Assembly (NCBI GenBank): GCA_003339645.1
Contig: QNUV01000110.1
Span: forward strand, 56,623-120,622
Source of the DNA: Microbacterium arborescens
Lineage (GTDB): Bacteria > Actinomycetota > Actinomycetes > Actinomycetales > Microbacteriaceae
DNA: 64,000 nucleotides
Direction: 5' to 3'
Part shown: positions 42,251 to 51,462 of the stretch, one piece after another
Position numbering within the stretch: the first letter of the stretch is position 1
Layout: the number at the start of each line of letters is the position of its first letter
Translations under genes and position numbers: made by a program
The notes under the pieces: model-generated
Seen by the model: only the letters and a program-made list of their open reading frames with translations
The model's database searches: none
Told to the model about the DNA's origin: nothing

Positions 42251-42847
42251 CTACTCGCAGCCGATGCCGTCGCCGTCGCGGTCGAGGTGCCGCCCGTAAC
42301 CGGGGTCACCCGCTCGGACGGGGGCGGCACCTGCATTCCGGGCCGCCGTGCAGTTGTCGTAGTACACGGATGCCGGCGCCTGCGCGGCGGGCGCCTGAGC
42401 AACAGGCGCCTGAGCAACGGGTGCCTGCACCGTCCGGGCCGACAGCTGACCCTCGAGATCCGCGATCCGCGCGGCGCGGGCGTCGAGCTCGGTCTGCGAC
42501 GCCGTCGCCGCGGTCTGCATCTCGGTCACCTGATCGGTGGCGGTCTTGAGCGACGCAGTCGCCGCGGCGAGGTCCCCGAGCGCTCGGTCGAGATCCGCGC
42601 GGGCCTCGGTCAGCGCGGTGTCGTTCTCGACAGCGACGGTCTCGGCGTCGGCGACGTCCGTCTCAAGCGAGGTCACCTGATCCTTCAGCGACGTCACCTC
42701 GGACTGGGCTCCGGCGCCGCCGGCCCCGCCGCCGAGTAGCAGTCCGGCGACCAGCGCGGATGCCGACGTGATCAGCGCCGCCTTGCGCGACATCGGACGC
42801 GCGAGGAACGTCGGCTTGCTGTCGGTACGCAGGCTGGATTCGGACAT
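42251..42847 (-). CDS. Membrane-anchored coiled-coil protein with Excalibur domain
   Basis: This 198-residue protein has one N-terminal membrane segment (ALITSASALVAGLLLGG). A coiled coil of about 90 residues rich in Thr, Ala and Asp follows, then a VAQAP repeat linker and a C-terminal Excalibur domain. The last shows YYDNCTAARNAGAAPV and the calcium-binding-like end DRDGDGIGCE. Such domains occur on secreted actinobacterial proteins. The ATG at 42847 is preferred because GGGGGAG lies 6 bases upstream; earlier ATGs at 42862 and 42895 lack this. The overall role is unknown, with a cell-envelope location. Confidence 0.87.
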   Translation of the reverse strand: MSESSLRTDSKPTFLARPMSRKAALITSASALVAGLLLGGGAGGAGAQSEVTSLKDQVTSLETDVADAETVAVENDTALTEARADLDRALGDLAAATASLKTATDQVTEMQTAATASQTELDARAARIADLEGQLSARTVQAPVAQAPVAQAPAAQAPASVYYDNCTAARNAGAAPVRAGDPGYGRHLDRDGDGIGCE

Positions 42848-42974
42848 GTACTTCTCCCCCATCGCCGCGCCCCCGCGCAGCCCCGCCGTCATCATCGCGG
42901 GCCGAGCGTCACTGCACTACGGCCGCTCGCCCGAGCGTCGCAATGCGGATCGGCGGCGTCGCGTTCCGCTCCGG

Positions 42975-44435
42975 TCAGGTCCCGCAGAACGTCTGGTAGC
43001 CGGCCGCGAAGTCCGGACCTGCGGGCTGAGCGTACCGCTCCGCGCCCGGGCGCGCTGTGAACGGCGTCGACAGGACCGTCGTCAGCCAGCCGAGCGGCTC
43101 GAGGTCCCCGGAGGTCGCCGCGGCGAGCGCCTCCTCGACGAGGTGGTTCCGCGGCACGTAGATCGGATTCGCGACATCCATCACCTCGGCGTCGGGATCG
43201 TGGGCCCGCCACCGGCCCAACCAGCCGGCCAGCGCCGCGTCCCCGCCGAGCGCCGCCTCGAGACCGGCGGCGTCGCCTCGCGCGGCATCCGCCAGCGACC
43301 GGAACGTCGAGGTGTAGTCCGCGCTCTTCCGCTCGAGCATCTCGTGGAAGTCGCCGGCGAGCGCCTCGACCTGCTCATCGGAGATTCGCGCATCGGCGAG
43401 GCCGAGCTTGCGCCGCATGCCGGCGGCCCGTGCCTGGGCGAACCGGGGCCGGAACTCCGCCAGCACGCCCTGCGCCAGCTCGACCGCGCGTTCGAGCTCG
43501 TCGTCGAACAGCGGCAGCATCGCCTCGGCGAGCCGGGCGAGGTTCCACTCCGCGATGTACGGCTGTTTGCCGTAGGCGTAGCGCCCGCCGGTGTCGATCG
43601 AGCTGTAGACGGTCGCCGGGTCGTACGCGTCGAGGAACGCGCACGGACCGTAGTCGATCGTCTCGCCCGAGAGGGTCATGTTGTCGGTGTTCATCACGCC
43701 GTGGATGAAGCCGACCAGCATCCATCGGGCCACGAGGTCGGCCTGTGCCCGAACGACCGCGCGGAACAGCCCCAGCGCGGCGATCTCCTCGCCCGCCGCC
43801 TCGGGGTGGTGCCGCGCGATCGCATAGTCGACGACGGAACGCAGCACCGCGATGTCGCCGGTCCCCCGCGCGAACTCGACGCTGCCCACGCGCAGATGAC
43901 TCGATGCGGTCCGCACCAGCACGGCGCCCGGGAGCGCCGTCTCGCGCTGCACCTCGCGCCCGGTCGCGACGACGGCGAGCGAGCGGGTCGTCGGGATGCC
44001 GAGGGCGTGCATGGCCTCGCTCATGACGTACTCGCGCAGCATCGGGCCGACCGCGGCGAGCCCGTCACCCGCGCGCGCGAAGGGCGTCGGCCCGGAACCC
44101 TTGAGGTGCATATCGCGGAACGAGCCGTCGGGTGCGGTCAGCTCGCCGAGCAGCAGCGCCCGGCCGTCACCCAGGCGGGGCGAGAACCCCCCGAACTGGT
44201 GACCGGCATACGCCTGTGCGACCGGCTGCGCACCGTCGGGCAGCGCGGCGCCCACGAGGAGGTCGACCCCCGCGGGGCTGCGCAGGAACCCGGCATCCAG
44301 TCCGAGCTCGCCGGCGAGCCCCTCGTTGAGCACGAGCAGCCGCGGTTCGGGCGCCGGGTCGGCCGACCACGGCCGCGCGAGCGCGGGCAACGCGTCGGCG
44401 AAGTCGTGCGACAGCGTGAGCGTGACGGGATGCAT
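42975..44435 (-). CDS. selO: SelO-family protein adenylyltransferase
   Basis: SelO is a pseudokinase-fold enzyme that transfers AMP to protein hydroxyls and takes part in redox stress response. The 486-residue protein shows [33 protein letters not shown]-type sequence ([17 protein letters not shown]), [16 protein letters not shown]-like, [20 protein letters not shown] and the C-terminal [15 protein letters not shown]. The end FCGT carries the conserved Cys that is selenocysteine in some relatives. It is single-gene, divergent from ugd with 137 bases between. Confidence 0.95.
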   Translation of the reverse strand: MHPVTLTLSHDFADALPALARPWSADPAPEPRLLVLNEGLAGELGLDAGFLRSPAGVDLLVGAALPDGAQPVAQAYAGHQFGGFSPRLGDGRALLLGELTAPDGSFRDMHLKGSGPTPFARAGDGLAAVGPMLREYVMSEAMHALGIPTTRSLAVVATGREVQRETALPGAVLVRTASSHLRVGSVEFARGTGDIAVLRSVVDYAIARHHPEAAGEEIAALGLFRAVVRAQADLVARWMLVGFIHGVMNTDNMTLSGETIDYGPCAFLDAYDPATVYSSIDTGGRYAYGKQPYIAEWNLARLAEAMLPLFDDELERAVELAQGVLAEFRPRFAQARAAGMRRKLGLADARISDEQVEALAGDFHEMLERKSADYTSTFRSLADAARGDAAGLEAALGGDAALAGWLGRWRAHDPDAEVMDVANPIYVPRNHLVEEALAAATSGDLEPLGWLTTVLSTPFTARPGAERYAQPAGPDFAAGYQTFCGT

Positions 44436-44501
44436 GCACCGAGGCTACGCGCGCTGCGACGACCGAGGGCCGCGCTGCGACACCGTCGTTCACGGGAGCG
44501 G

Positions 44502-44530
44502 TTTACACATCCGTCATGCGTTCTTGATAG
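44502..44530 (+). promoter_or_regulatory. Probable sigma-70-type promoter of ugd
   Basis: TTTACA (44502-44507) and TGATAG (44525-44530) are separated by 17 bases and lie 43 bases before the ugd ATG. This is an unusually AT-rich patch for this genome. A GGAGAGCGAG ribosome site follows downstream. Confidence 0.6.
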
Positions 44531-44572
44531 GAATGTGTGGCGGTCCGCTCGGGGCCGCGGAGAGCGAGCACC

Positions 44573-45883
44573 ATGCGTCTGTCGGTCATCGGTTGCGGTT
44601 ACCTCGGAGCGGTCCACGCCGCGGCGATGGCATCCATCGGGCACGAGGTCGTCGGGATCGACGTCGACGAGCGCAAGATCGCCTCCCTCTCGAACGGCGA
44701 AGCGCCGTTCTTCGAGCCCGGTCTGCAGGAGATCCTGAGCGAGGGTCTCGCGTCGGGCCGGCTCCGCTTCTCGACCGACATGGCGGATGCCGCCGGCGCC
44801 GCCGTCCACTTCATCGGCGTCGGCACCCCGCAGCAGAAGGACGGCTACGCCGCCGACCTCACCTACGTCAACGCCGCCGTCGACGCGCTCATCCCGCACC
44901 TCGCCGAGGGCGACATCGTCGCGGGCAAGTCGACGGTCCCCGTCGGCACCGCCGCCACGCTCGCCGAGCGCGTGACCCCCACCGGTGCCACGCTCGTCTG
45001 GAACCCGGAGTTCCTGCGCGAGGGCTGGGCGGTGCAGGACACCGTCGACCCCGACCGTCTCGTCGCGGGGGTCCCCACCGGCGCCGAGGGCGAGCGCGCC
45101 GCCGACATCCTGCGCGAGGTGTACCACCCCTCGGTCGCCAAGAACACGCCGTTCATCGTCACCGACCTCGCCACCGCCGAGCTCGTCAAGGTCGCCGCCA
45201 ACGCCTTCCTCGCGACGAAGATCAGCTTCATCAACGCCATGGCCGAGATCGCCGAGGTCACCGGCGCCGACGTCACGACGCTCGCCGACGCGATCGGGCA
45301 CGACGCCCGTATCGGCCGCCGCTTCCTCGGAGCGGGCATCGGCTTCGGCGGCGGCTGCCTGCCGAAGGACATCCGCGCCTTCTCGGCCCGCGCCGAGGAG
45401 CTCGGCCGTGGCGAGTCCGTCGCGTTCCTCCGCGAGATCGACGCCATCAACATGCGCCGGCGCGATCGCGCCGTCGACCTCGTGGTCGACGCCTTCGGCG
45501 GATCGGTGTTCAAGAAGAACATCACCGTCCTCGGCGCCGCCTTCAAGCCGCACAGCGACGACACCCGCGACTCCCCTGCCCTCGACGTCGCCGTCCGGCT
45601 GCACGGCCTCGGGGCGTGGGTCACCGTGACCGACCCCGAAGCGATCGAGAACGCCCGCCGCGTCCACCCGCAGCTCAACTACGTCGAGGACCGCGACGAG
45701 GCGCTGCGCGCCGCCGACGCCGTCATCGTCGTCACCGAGTGGGATGAGTACCGCCGTCAGCTCGACCCGGCCCACGCCGCGACCCTCACCTCCGGCCGGC
45801 TCATCGTCGACGGCCGCAACTGCCTCGACGCCGCCGCCTGGCGTGCAGCCGGCTGGGACTACCGGGGTATGGGGCGCCCCTGA
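44573..45883 (+). CDS. ugd: UDP-glucose 6-dehydrogenase
   Basis: This 436-residue enzyme oxidises UDP-glucose to UDP-glucuronate with NAD+, a precursor for acidic surface polysaccharides. The N-terminal NAD-binding site is SVIGCGYLGAVHAAAMASIG. The catalytic Cys is in GIGFGGGCLPKDIRAF, and the C-terminal domain shows GAAFKPHSDDTRDSP. The ATG at 44573 is chosen because the dehydrogenase fold starts there, with GGAGAG upstream. It stands at the left edge of the surface-polysaccharide and secretion region and ends in a 25-base overlap with the convergent AraC gene. Confidence 0.95.
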   Translation: MRLSVIGCGYLGAVHAAAMASIGHEVVGIDVDERKIASLSNGEAPFFEPGLQEILSEGLASGRLRFSTDMADAAGAAVHFIGVGTPQQKDGYAADLTYVNAAVDALIPHLAEGDIVAGKSTVPVGTAATLAERVTPTGATLVWNPEFLREGWAVQDTVDPDRLVAGVPTGAEGERAADILREVYHPSVAKNTPFIVTDLATAELVKVAANAFLATKISFINAMAEIAEVTGADVTTLADAIGHDARIGRRFLGAGIGFGGGCLPKDIRAFSARAEELGRGESVAFLREIDAINMRRRDRAVDLVVDAFGGSVFKKNITVLGAAFKPHSDDTRDSPALDVAVRLHGLGAWVTVTDPEAIENARRVHPQLNYVEDRDEALRAADAVIVVTEWDEYRRQLDPAHAATLTSGRLIVDGRNCLDAAAWRAAGWDYRGMGRP

Positions 45884-46809
45884 TCCGACGTCGCACGGCC
45901 CGATGTTCCCGGGACGCCCAGCAGTCGCCACCCGTTGCGTCGCGGGTTCTCGACGCGGATGTCGGAGTCGCGCAGCTCCGTCGGCGAGGGCAGGTTCTCG
46001 ATACGGAGCGCACGGCGAAACGCATCGATGCTGTGGAAGCCGGCCCGGCTGGCTACCTCGGCGACCGTGAGCGCGCGGTCGCGGTCGGCTCGCAGCAGCT
46101 GCACCGCGAGGTCCAGCCGGAGCCGCCGCAGCTCGCCCGAGGGCGATGTCGCGTGCGCCTGGAAGGCGCGCTGCAGGTGCCGCATCGACACCGCCAGGTG
46201 CGCCGCGATCGACTCGGGCGTGACGGACGGGTCGGCGCGGGTCGCCGCCATCATCGATGAGGCCTGCGAGAACAGCGACATCGGTATCCGTGAGCGCACC
46301 CATTCCCGGGCCGCGCGCTCGGCGAACAGGCTGTCGATCATGTGCTCCGCCGCGCAGGCGAGAGAATGCTGCGTCGCCGCGTCGACGCCCGCGTCGGTGT
46401 CGAGGAGCGACTCGAGGTAGCGTCGCGTGGGTTCGACGAGATGCGTGTCCGGGAGGACCCTCGCCGGTTCCTCCCGGGCTGACACGTTCACGACGAGGAG
46501 GGTGATCTCCTCCTCCCACCACGCCATGTGCGGCACGCGCGTCGACAGGAAGATCGCTTCGCCCGTCTCGAGCCGCCGCGCAGGCTCGGTGATCGGAGCC
46601 CGACTCATCAACGCGCCGCCGTCCGAGGGGAACACGACGAGCGCTGATTCCTCTCGCAGCGGCGAAAGCGTGACCGCCCCCGGGCCCAGCTGCACGCGAC
46701 GCAGTTCGATGTGAGCCACGCGCACACCCTGGGTCGAGATGACGTCGAGTCGTCGCGGACCTCGTGACCAGCTATCGGATGCACCGTCCCCAGCGATGAG
46801 ATCACGCAC
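45859..46809 (-). CDS. AraC-family regulator 1
   Basis: This 316-residue transcription factor has a divergent cupin-like N-terminal domain (about residues 20-110) and a C-terminal AraC double helix-turn-helix: SIAAHLAVSMRHLQRAFQAH and TVAEVASRAGFHSIDAFRRAL. It is paralogous to the regulator at 51463, with the same SxRHLQRAF and ELRRLRxxLAVQLL-type sequence. The GTG at 46809 follows GGGAGG. It diverges from a Tat-exported protein gene at 47084 across 274 bases, in which I find no gene and no certain site, so control of that gene is the simplest guess. Confidence 0.85.
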   Translation of the reverse strand: MRDLIAGDGASDSWSRGPRRLDVISTQGVRVAHIELRRVQLGPGAVTLSPLREESALVVFPSDGGALMSRAPITEPARRLETGEAIFLSTRVPHMAWWEEEITLLVVNVSAREEPARVLPDTHLVEPTRRYLESLLDTDAGVDAATQHSLACAAEHMIDSLFAERAAREWVRSRIPMSLFSQASSMMAATRADPSVTPESIAAHLAVSMRHLQRAFQAHATSPSGELRRLRLDLAVQLLRADRDRALTVAEVASRAGFHSIDAFRRALRIENLPSPTELRDSDIRVENPRRNGWRLLGVPGTSGRATSDQGRPIPR

Positions 46810-47083
46810 GGCTGCCCCCTCCCGTTCTCCTCATTGTCACCACCCCCGCGGTGCACTCCCCGGCGACCGGGCGACGCGTGTCGCACGACGTCACGCAATT
46901 GTCGCTGAGCGCCACCCCGCAGCTGCTCCATCGAGCGCACTCGCCCCGGGGCGGGGAGTCGCGTCTGACGCCTAGCGACCGATGTGTGACGGATGCCGCC
47001 GGATTCCGTCATTCTCGTCACCGCTCCATCGCGTAAGCGCAACGCTTCGGGCAGACCCGATGCACGTTCACCAGGAGGACACC

Positions 47084-47755
47084 ATGTCGCTGACCGACGG
47101 CCCTGCCGACAACACTCCCGAAATCACCCCCGCGCCCGACGCCGGCGTGAACCGCCGGACGCTCATGAAGGGTGTCGCGTGGGCTGCCCCCGTGATCGCC
47201 CTCAGCGTCGCCGCGCCGCTCGCATCCGCTTCCGTCCAGAACGCGGGACTCGCGTGGACCGACGACGAGACGGGTCTGCTGAGCCTGCGGGTGCTCGACG
47301 GCGCCAGCACCGTCCAGGCCGGTGCGCTCATCACTGTGCCCACCCAGTTCACGATCACGAACGGGGCCGGAGCCATCGACGACACCGCGACGATCACGAT
47401 CGTCGTCGGTCGCCCCTCAGGGCTCAATCTGCCCGTCGGCCGCGCCCGTGGGTTCGGCGTCGCCACGCTGGGGGGCACCGATGTCGCAGCGCAGAACGCG
47501 GTCAGCTACAACACACTGCTCGGGGCGCGCGTGGGCTTCCCGGTGACCACCCTCGTCACGACCCGTGCCGTGTCCGTGCCCTCGAACGGGACGCTGAGCA
47601 TCCCCGTCGAGTTCGGCCTGTCCGGATCCAACTCCGGAATCGCGGTGAGCGCGCTTGCGACCTTCCCGGTCACGCTGACGGTGGCCTTCGCGAGCGGCCC
47701 CACGTACCAGGCTCAGACGTCGATCAGCGTTCCGCTGGGCGCCGGCATCCTGTGA
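47084..47755 (+). CDS. Tat-exported beta-rich surface protein 1
   Basis: This 223-residue protein has a twin-arginine signal, NRRTLMKGVAWAAPVIALS, ending near ASAS. The mature part of about 175 residues is rich in Thr, Val, Ala and Gly and looks all-beta, with ITNGAGAIDDTATITIVVGR, PSGLNLPVGRARGFGV and ATFPVTLTVAF. A paralogue at 52558 shares these motifs closely. I recognise no enzyme motif; it may be a secreted structural or pilin-like protein. The ATG at 47084 has AGGAGG 5 bases upstream. Its stop overlaps the start of a small membrane protein by 4 bases. Confidence 0.78.
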   Translation: MSLTDGPADNTPEITPAPDAGVNRRTLMKGVAWAAPVIALSVAAPLASASVQNAGLAWTDDETGLLSLRVLDGASTVQAGALITVPTQFTITNGAGAIDDTATITIVVGRPSGLNLPVGRARGFGVATLGGTDVAAQNAVSYNTLLGARVGFPVTTLVTTRAVSVPSNGTLSIPVEFGLSGSNSGIAVSALATFPVTLTVAFASGPTYQAQTSISVPLGAGIL

Positions 47756-47907
47756 CCACGAGCACGCGGGCACGCCGCGGACACGATGGACACACGTCGT
47801 GGTGGCGTCGAGAGTACGGCGGTCTTCCCGGCTGGGGGCTGGCCGTCATGCTCACCGCCATCGCGAGCACCCTCCTGTTCTCCCTCGCGATCATCCTCGA
47901 CTTGTAA
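47752..47907 (+). CDS. Small membrane protein, WWxRxYGGLPGW family, copy 1
   Basis: This 51-residue protein has a basic start (TTSTRARRGHDGHT), the motif SWWRREYGGLPGWG and one hydrophobic helix, LAVMLTAIASTLLFSLAIIL. The GTG start at 47752 overlaps the stop of the Tat-exported protein by 4 bases, so the two are translationally coupled, which supports the gene being real. A second small protein with the same motif follows 47 bases later. I know of no described family with this motif. Confidence 0.7.
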   Translation: MTTSTRARRGHDGHTSWWRREYGGLPGWGLAVMLTAIASTLLFSLAIILDL

Positions 47908-47954
47908 CCCGCCCGACATCCGATCAGGCCCGAACCGGGCGTACCGTTGCCGCC

Positions 47955-48104
47955 ATGAAGCGATCACGGCGTTCCGATTACGGCAGCCAGTCCTGGTGGA
48001 CCCGCGACTACGGCGGACTTCCGGGCTGGGCCATCGTCGTCGTCGTGGTCGTCATCGTGGCTCTGGGAGTGTTCGTCACGACGCTCCTCCTGACGCCGCG
48101 GTGA
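47955..48104 (+). CDS. Small membrane protein, WWxRxYGGLPGW family, copy 2
   Basis: This 49-residue protein is a paralogue of the one before it: basic start MKRSRRSDYGSQ, motif SWWTRDYGGLPGWA, and one helix, VVVVVVIVALGVFVTTLLL. Aligned from SWW to PGW the two share 11 of 13 residues while their helices differ, so the aromatic-glycine motif is under selection. The ATG at 47955 is the only sensible start. It could be a membrane partner of the Tat protein or of the Wzc-like kinase; this is open. Confidence 0.7.
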   Translation: MKRSRRSDYGSQSWWTRDYGGLPGWAIVVVVVVIVALGVFVTTLLLTPR

Positions 48105-48163
48105 CGGCCGTGACCGCATGAGAGGGCGCGATGTCGCCCCAGCACTGCCTGGCGAGGCGATCG

Positions 48164-48215
48164 TGTCGCTCAGACGCTGATCGGCTCTCGGATCTGTCGC
48201 TGGGACGCTGATCGG
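48164..48215. repeat. Two 21-bp direct repeats, period 31
   Basis: TGTCGCTCAGACGCTGATCGG (48164-48184, shown here as a 21-base unit differing at two positions) recurs at 48195-48215. The repeats lie in the 161-base gap before the nucleotidyltransferase-like gene, 51 bases from its start. The 31-base period is close to three helical turns, as expected for two copies of a regulator site on one DNA face. Confidence 0.7.
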
Positions 48216-48265
48216 AAGGCGCGGGCTGTCGGGATAATGAGCCCCACCACCGACCCGAGAGACAC

Positions 48266-49222
48266 ATGCCCCCACATCAGACAGCGCTGAACCTCGCTCT
48301 TCGCAGCGGCGTCGACCTCGGTCATGCATGGGTGCAGGAACTCGCCGACGGCCTCGGTGTCCGCGTGCTCTTCCTCAAGGGGCCGACGCTGTCGCGACAG
48401 GGACTGCGCGCCGAACGCACGTCCTCCGACGTCGACGTCCTCGTCGAGCCGGTCGGTTTCGATCGGCTCTGCGCCGAGATCGTCGCGCGCGGATGGCAGG
48501 AGCGCCCGGCACCGTTTCTTTCTTCTGTTCGCGAACTGCATTCCAGGACTTACATCCACCATCATTGGCCATGCGATCTCGACGTTCACCACCATTACCC
48601 GGGCATGCTCGTCGACCCCGGTGCAGCATTCGACGCCCTCTGGACCGAGCACGAGACCAGCGTGTTCGCTCAGCGCTCCTGCACCGTGCCTTCGCGCCTG
48701 TCCAACATCGTCATTCTCGCGCTCCACTCCCTGCGCGGCACTCGACGACAGGCACGCCACGCCGCCGAACTCGATGCTCTCGTGAAGGTCGTCCTGACAC
48801 CCGCAGAACGGGCGCACCTGCCCGGCCTCGCATCGAGGACAGGAACGGCCGCGACACTGGCCGAGGTGTTCCGACGCATGGGCGTGGTCGTGCCCGTCGA
48901 TCCCCGCGAGCGCGATTCGGCTGCGGCGCGGCGGTGGCGCGAGCGGGTCGCCTCGGGGTCGTTCGGGTCGTACTTCTGGTTCGCGGCTCTGCGTGACGCT
49001 CGGGGCCTGGACCGAGCCGTCATCGCGTCCCGCGCGATCTGGCCGAGCCGCTCCGATCTCCTCCTGAGCCGGCCCGAGACCGTCGACACGACAGTCGGGC
49101 GCACCGCAGCACGCCTGCGGCGCTGGGGCCGCGGAGTCCGCTCCGTGCCGCGAGCACTGGGGGCCATGACGCTGAACACTCGAAACACGAGCATCGAGCC
49201 GGGGGGACCACGGTGGAACTGA
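48266..49222 (+). CDS. Nucleotidyltransferase-like family protein
   Basis: This 318-residue protein matches the uncharacterised nucleotidyltransferase family (NTP_transf_5-like). It has VRVLFLKGPTLSRQGL and SSDVDVLVEP, where the Asp-x-Asp would bind metal, then HHHWPCDLDVHHHYP and LALHSLRGTRRQARHA. Relatives occur beside HprK-like kinases and PqqD-type domains in peptide or polysaccharide clusters, and an HprK-PqqD fusion indeed lies at 53363. Target and nucleotide are unknown. It overlaps the Wzc-like kinase start by 10 bases, so both are co-translated. Confidence 0.72.
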   Translation: MPPHQTALNLALRSGVDLGHAWVQELADGLGVRVLFLKGPTLSRQGLRAERTSSDVDVLVEPVGFDRLCAEIVARGWQERPAPFLSSVRELHSRTYIHHHWPCDLDVHHHYPGMLVDPGAAFDALWTEHETSVFAQRSCTVPSRLSNIVILALHSLRGTRRQARHAAELDALVKVVLTPAERAHLPGLASRTGTAATLAEVFRRMGVVVPVDPRERDSAAARRWRERVASGSFGSYFWFAALRDARGLDRAVIASRAIWPSRSDLLLSRPETVDTTVGRTAARLRRWGRGVRSVPRALGAMTLNTRNTSIEPGGPRWN

Positions 49223-50736
49223 GAGATTATCTGCGGATCCTGCGGGCGCACTGGATCGCGCTGTCGTTGTGCCTGATCCTCGGCGTCGTCGTCGCGTTCG
49301 CCTGGACGCTGATCCAGCCCAAGGTCTACACCGCCGATGCGAGCGGCTATGTGACGCCGGTCAAAGCCGAGGGGCAGAACGACAGCAGCTCGGAGTACGT
49401 CAGCGACAACCTCGCGAAGTCGAAGGTCAAGTCCTACGTCGACGTCGGCACATGGCGTGCCGTCGGCGAGCATGCTCGTGAAGAGCTCGGCCTGAATGTG
49501 AGCCCGGAGAGCCTCGTTCGCCGCGTCTCGGTCTCGAACCCGCTCGACACCGTCGTCATCAAGGTAGACGCAACGGGGCCGACCCCGGAGGCGGCGCGCG
49601 ACCTCGCGGGGGCTTGGATCCGCGGCATGCAGATCGAGATCGAGAACATCGAGTCCGGCGGCACGGGTGTGAACCCGGGCATCACGCTCGTCACCGCCGA
49701 CTCGGCGCGTCTTCCCACCACCCCCAGCTCCCCGAACGTCCGCCTCGCGCTGGCCATCGGTGGCCTCGTGGGCCTCGTCGTGGGCATCGGTTACGCTCTG
49801 TTGCGATTCACGCTGGATCGCCGCATCCGCTCCGCCGAGGGCGTCGAGCGGGAGACGGGGCTCAACGTCGTCGGCGCGATCCCCGAGGAGAAGTCCTTCA
49901 CCGCAGAGAACCGGCTGATCCCGTTCGACGGAGCGAACACGTCGTCGAGCAGGAACGTGCACCTGTACGCGGTCTCCGAGGCCGTGCGTGAGCTGCGCAC
50001 CAACATCCAGTTCATGGACGTCGACAATCCGCCCCGCATCCTGGTCGTCACCAGCCCCCTCCCCGGCGAGGGCAAGTCGACGACGGCCGCGAACCTCGCC
50101 ATCACGCTCTCGGCCAGCGGGCAGCGGGTCGTCCTGATCGACGGCGACCTGCGCCGGCCAATGGTCGCGACGATCTTCCACCTCATCGGTGACGCCGGCC
50201 TGACCGACATCCTGGCGGGCCGTGCCACGTTCGACGACGTCGCGCAGCCGGTCGGCCGGTCGGGCTCGCTGCGGGTCGTGGCTGCCGGCAAGATCCCGCC
50301 GAATCCCAGCGAGATCTTGGGATCCCAGCGCATGCGCGACCTCATGGAGACCCTCAGTCGCGACGCCGTGGTCATCGTCGACGCACCGCCGCTGATCCCG
50401 GTGACGGATGCCGCGGTCCTCACCAACCGAACCGACGGCGCGATCATCGTCACCACCGTGGGCCGCACCACCTTCGACGCGTTGAAGAAGGCGCAGCAGA
50501 ATCTCGAGCGCGCCGGCGGCCGTGCTCTCGGTGTCGTCCTGAACCGTGTGCCGCGCAAGGGCAGCGGCGCGGCGTACTACGGCTACCAGTACACCGGCGC
50601 CTACTACCGCACCGAGGATGCCGACACCGTGCCGGATCTGGCTCCGACGCCGGCGAACGCAGCGGTTTCACGTGTCGTCACGGTCGGCGGGCAGGTCCTG
50701 CCCGATGGGCGGCGAGCACGCCGCGCCCGGCGCTGA
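49213..50736 (+). CDS. Wzc-like polysaccharide co-polymerase / tyrosine autokinase
   Basis: This 507-residue inner-membrane protein joins a Wzz chain-length domain (ELRDYLRILRAHWIALSL, two membrane segments near residues 15-35 and 175-197) with a cytoplasmic BY-kinase. The Walker A is SPLPGEGKSTTAANLA (Lys288), Walker A' VVLIDGDLRRPM and Walker B VVIVDAPPL. The C-terminal tail has a Tyr cluster, YYGYQYTGAYYR, for autophosphorylation. It controls length and export of surface polysaccharide. The GTG at 49213 overlaps the preceding gene by 10 bases. No glycosyltransferases lie nearby in the window, so the polysaccharide genes must be elsewhere. Confidence 0.9.
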   Translation: MELRDYLRILRAHWIALSLCLILGVVVAFAWTLIQPKVYTADASGYVTPVKAEGQNDSSSEYVSDNLAKSKVKSYVDVGTWRAVGEHAREELGLNVSPESLVRRVSVSNPLDTVVIKVDATGPTPEAARDLAGAWIRGMQIEIENIESGGTGVNPGITLVTADSARLPTTPSSPNVRLALAIGGLVGLVVGIGYALLRFTLDRRIRSAEGVERETGLNVVGAIPEEKSFTAENRLIPFDGANTSSSRNVHLYAVSEAVRELRTNIQFMDVDNPPRILVVTSPLPGEGKSTTAANLAITLSASGQRVVLIDGDLRRPMVATIFHLIGDAGLTDILAGRATFDDVAQPVGRSGSLRVVAAGKIPPNPSEILGSQRMRDLMETLSRDAVVIVDAPPLIPVTDAAVLTNRTDGAIIVTTVGRTTFDALKKAQQNLERAGGRALGVVLNRVPRKGSGAAYYGYQYTGAYYRTEDADTVPDLAPTPANAAVSRVVTVGGQVLPDGRRARRARR

Positions 50737-50739
50737 ACC

Positions 50740-51453
50740 GTGACGGCCTCGCCCGACGCCGCCCCGGCACGCCGACGTTGGCGACGTGCAGCTAGCCATC
50801 CACTCGCACACCTCGCGGCGGCAGTGCTGGTGATCGCGCTCGTGCAGTCGTTCGCCGTCAAGGTGTACCAGGTGCCTTCCGCCTCGATGGAGCAGACCCT
50901 CATGCCGGGCGATCGCATCCTCGTCGATCGTCTCGGCATCGCCGGCCCTCCGAGCCGCGGCGACGTCGTCGTGTTCGAGCGCCCCGAGTCATGGCGCGAC
51001 GCACCACGGGCAGAGAAGAGCCCGTGGCGCGCGGCCGCCGGGTGGTTCGGTGACGTCTTCGGCTTCGGCCCGAGCAACGGCGACGCACTGGTCAAGCGAA
51101 TCGTCGCCGGCCCCGGTGAGACGGTCGCGTGCTGCGACGCCGTCGGCCGACTGACGATCGACGACGAGCCGCTCGACGAGCCCTACGTCACGCACGATCT
51201 TCCGTTCGAGTCAGGTGTGCTCGATTGCGACACCGCCCCCCGTTCGTCGCGCTGTTTCCCTCCCATCCACCTCGGTTCCGACGAGTACCTTCTTCTGGGC
51301 GACAGCCGCGCGAACTCCGCCGACTCGCTCGCGGCCTGCCGAGGCGGTGCCAGCGCCGACACCGCCTCGTGCGCACGACCGGTGGATAGAGAACAGATCA
51401 TCGGCGAAGCATTCTTCCGCTTCTGGCCGGTGACCCGATGGGGGATGCCGTAG
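50740..51453 (+). CDS. lepB: Signal peptidase I
   Basis: This 237-residue protease cleaves signal peptides of exported proteins at the membrane surface. One N-terminal helix (LAAAVLVIALVQSF) precedes the catalytic Ser49 in VPSASMEQTL. Box C is GDRILVDRL, and Lys119 is in LVKRIVAGPGE. Box E is YLLLGDSRANSADSLA, where GDNRxxSxDSR is usual. An insert with cysteines (CCDA, LDCDTAPRSSRCF) is unusual. It starts 3 bases after the Wzc-like stop. Being an extra, clustered peptidase, it may serve the two Tat-exported proteins nearby. Confidence 0.92.
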   Translation: MTASPDAAPARRRWRRAASHPLAHLAAAVLVIALVQSFAVKVYQVPSASMEQTLMPGDRILVDRLGIAGPPSRGDVVVFERPESWRDAPRAEKSPWRAAAGWFGDVFGFGPSNGDALVKRIVAGPGETVACCDAVGRLTIDDEPLDEPYVTHDLPFESGVLDCDTAPRSSRCFPPIHLGSDEYLLLGDSRANSADSLAACRGGASADTASCARPVDREQIIGEAFFRFWPVTRWGMP

Positions 51454-51462
51454 GCGTCGGCC

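Noticed and set aside
48164-48215. CRISPR-like repeat pair
   Set aside because: Only two copies, spacer about 10 bases, no cas genes; more like a regulator site.
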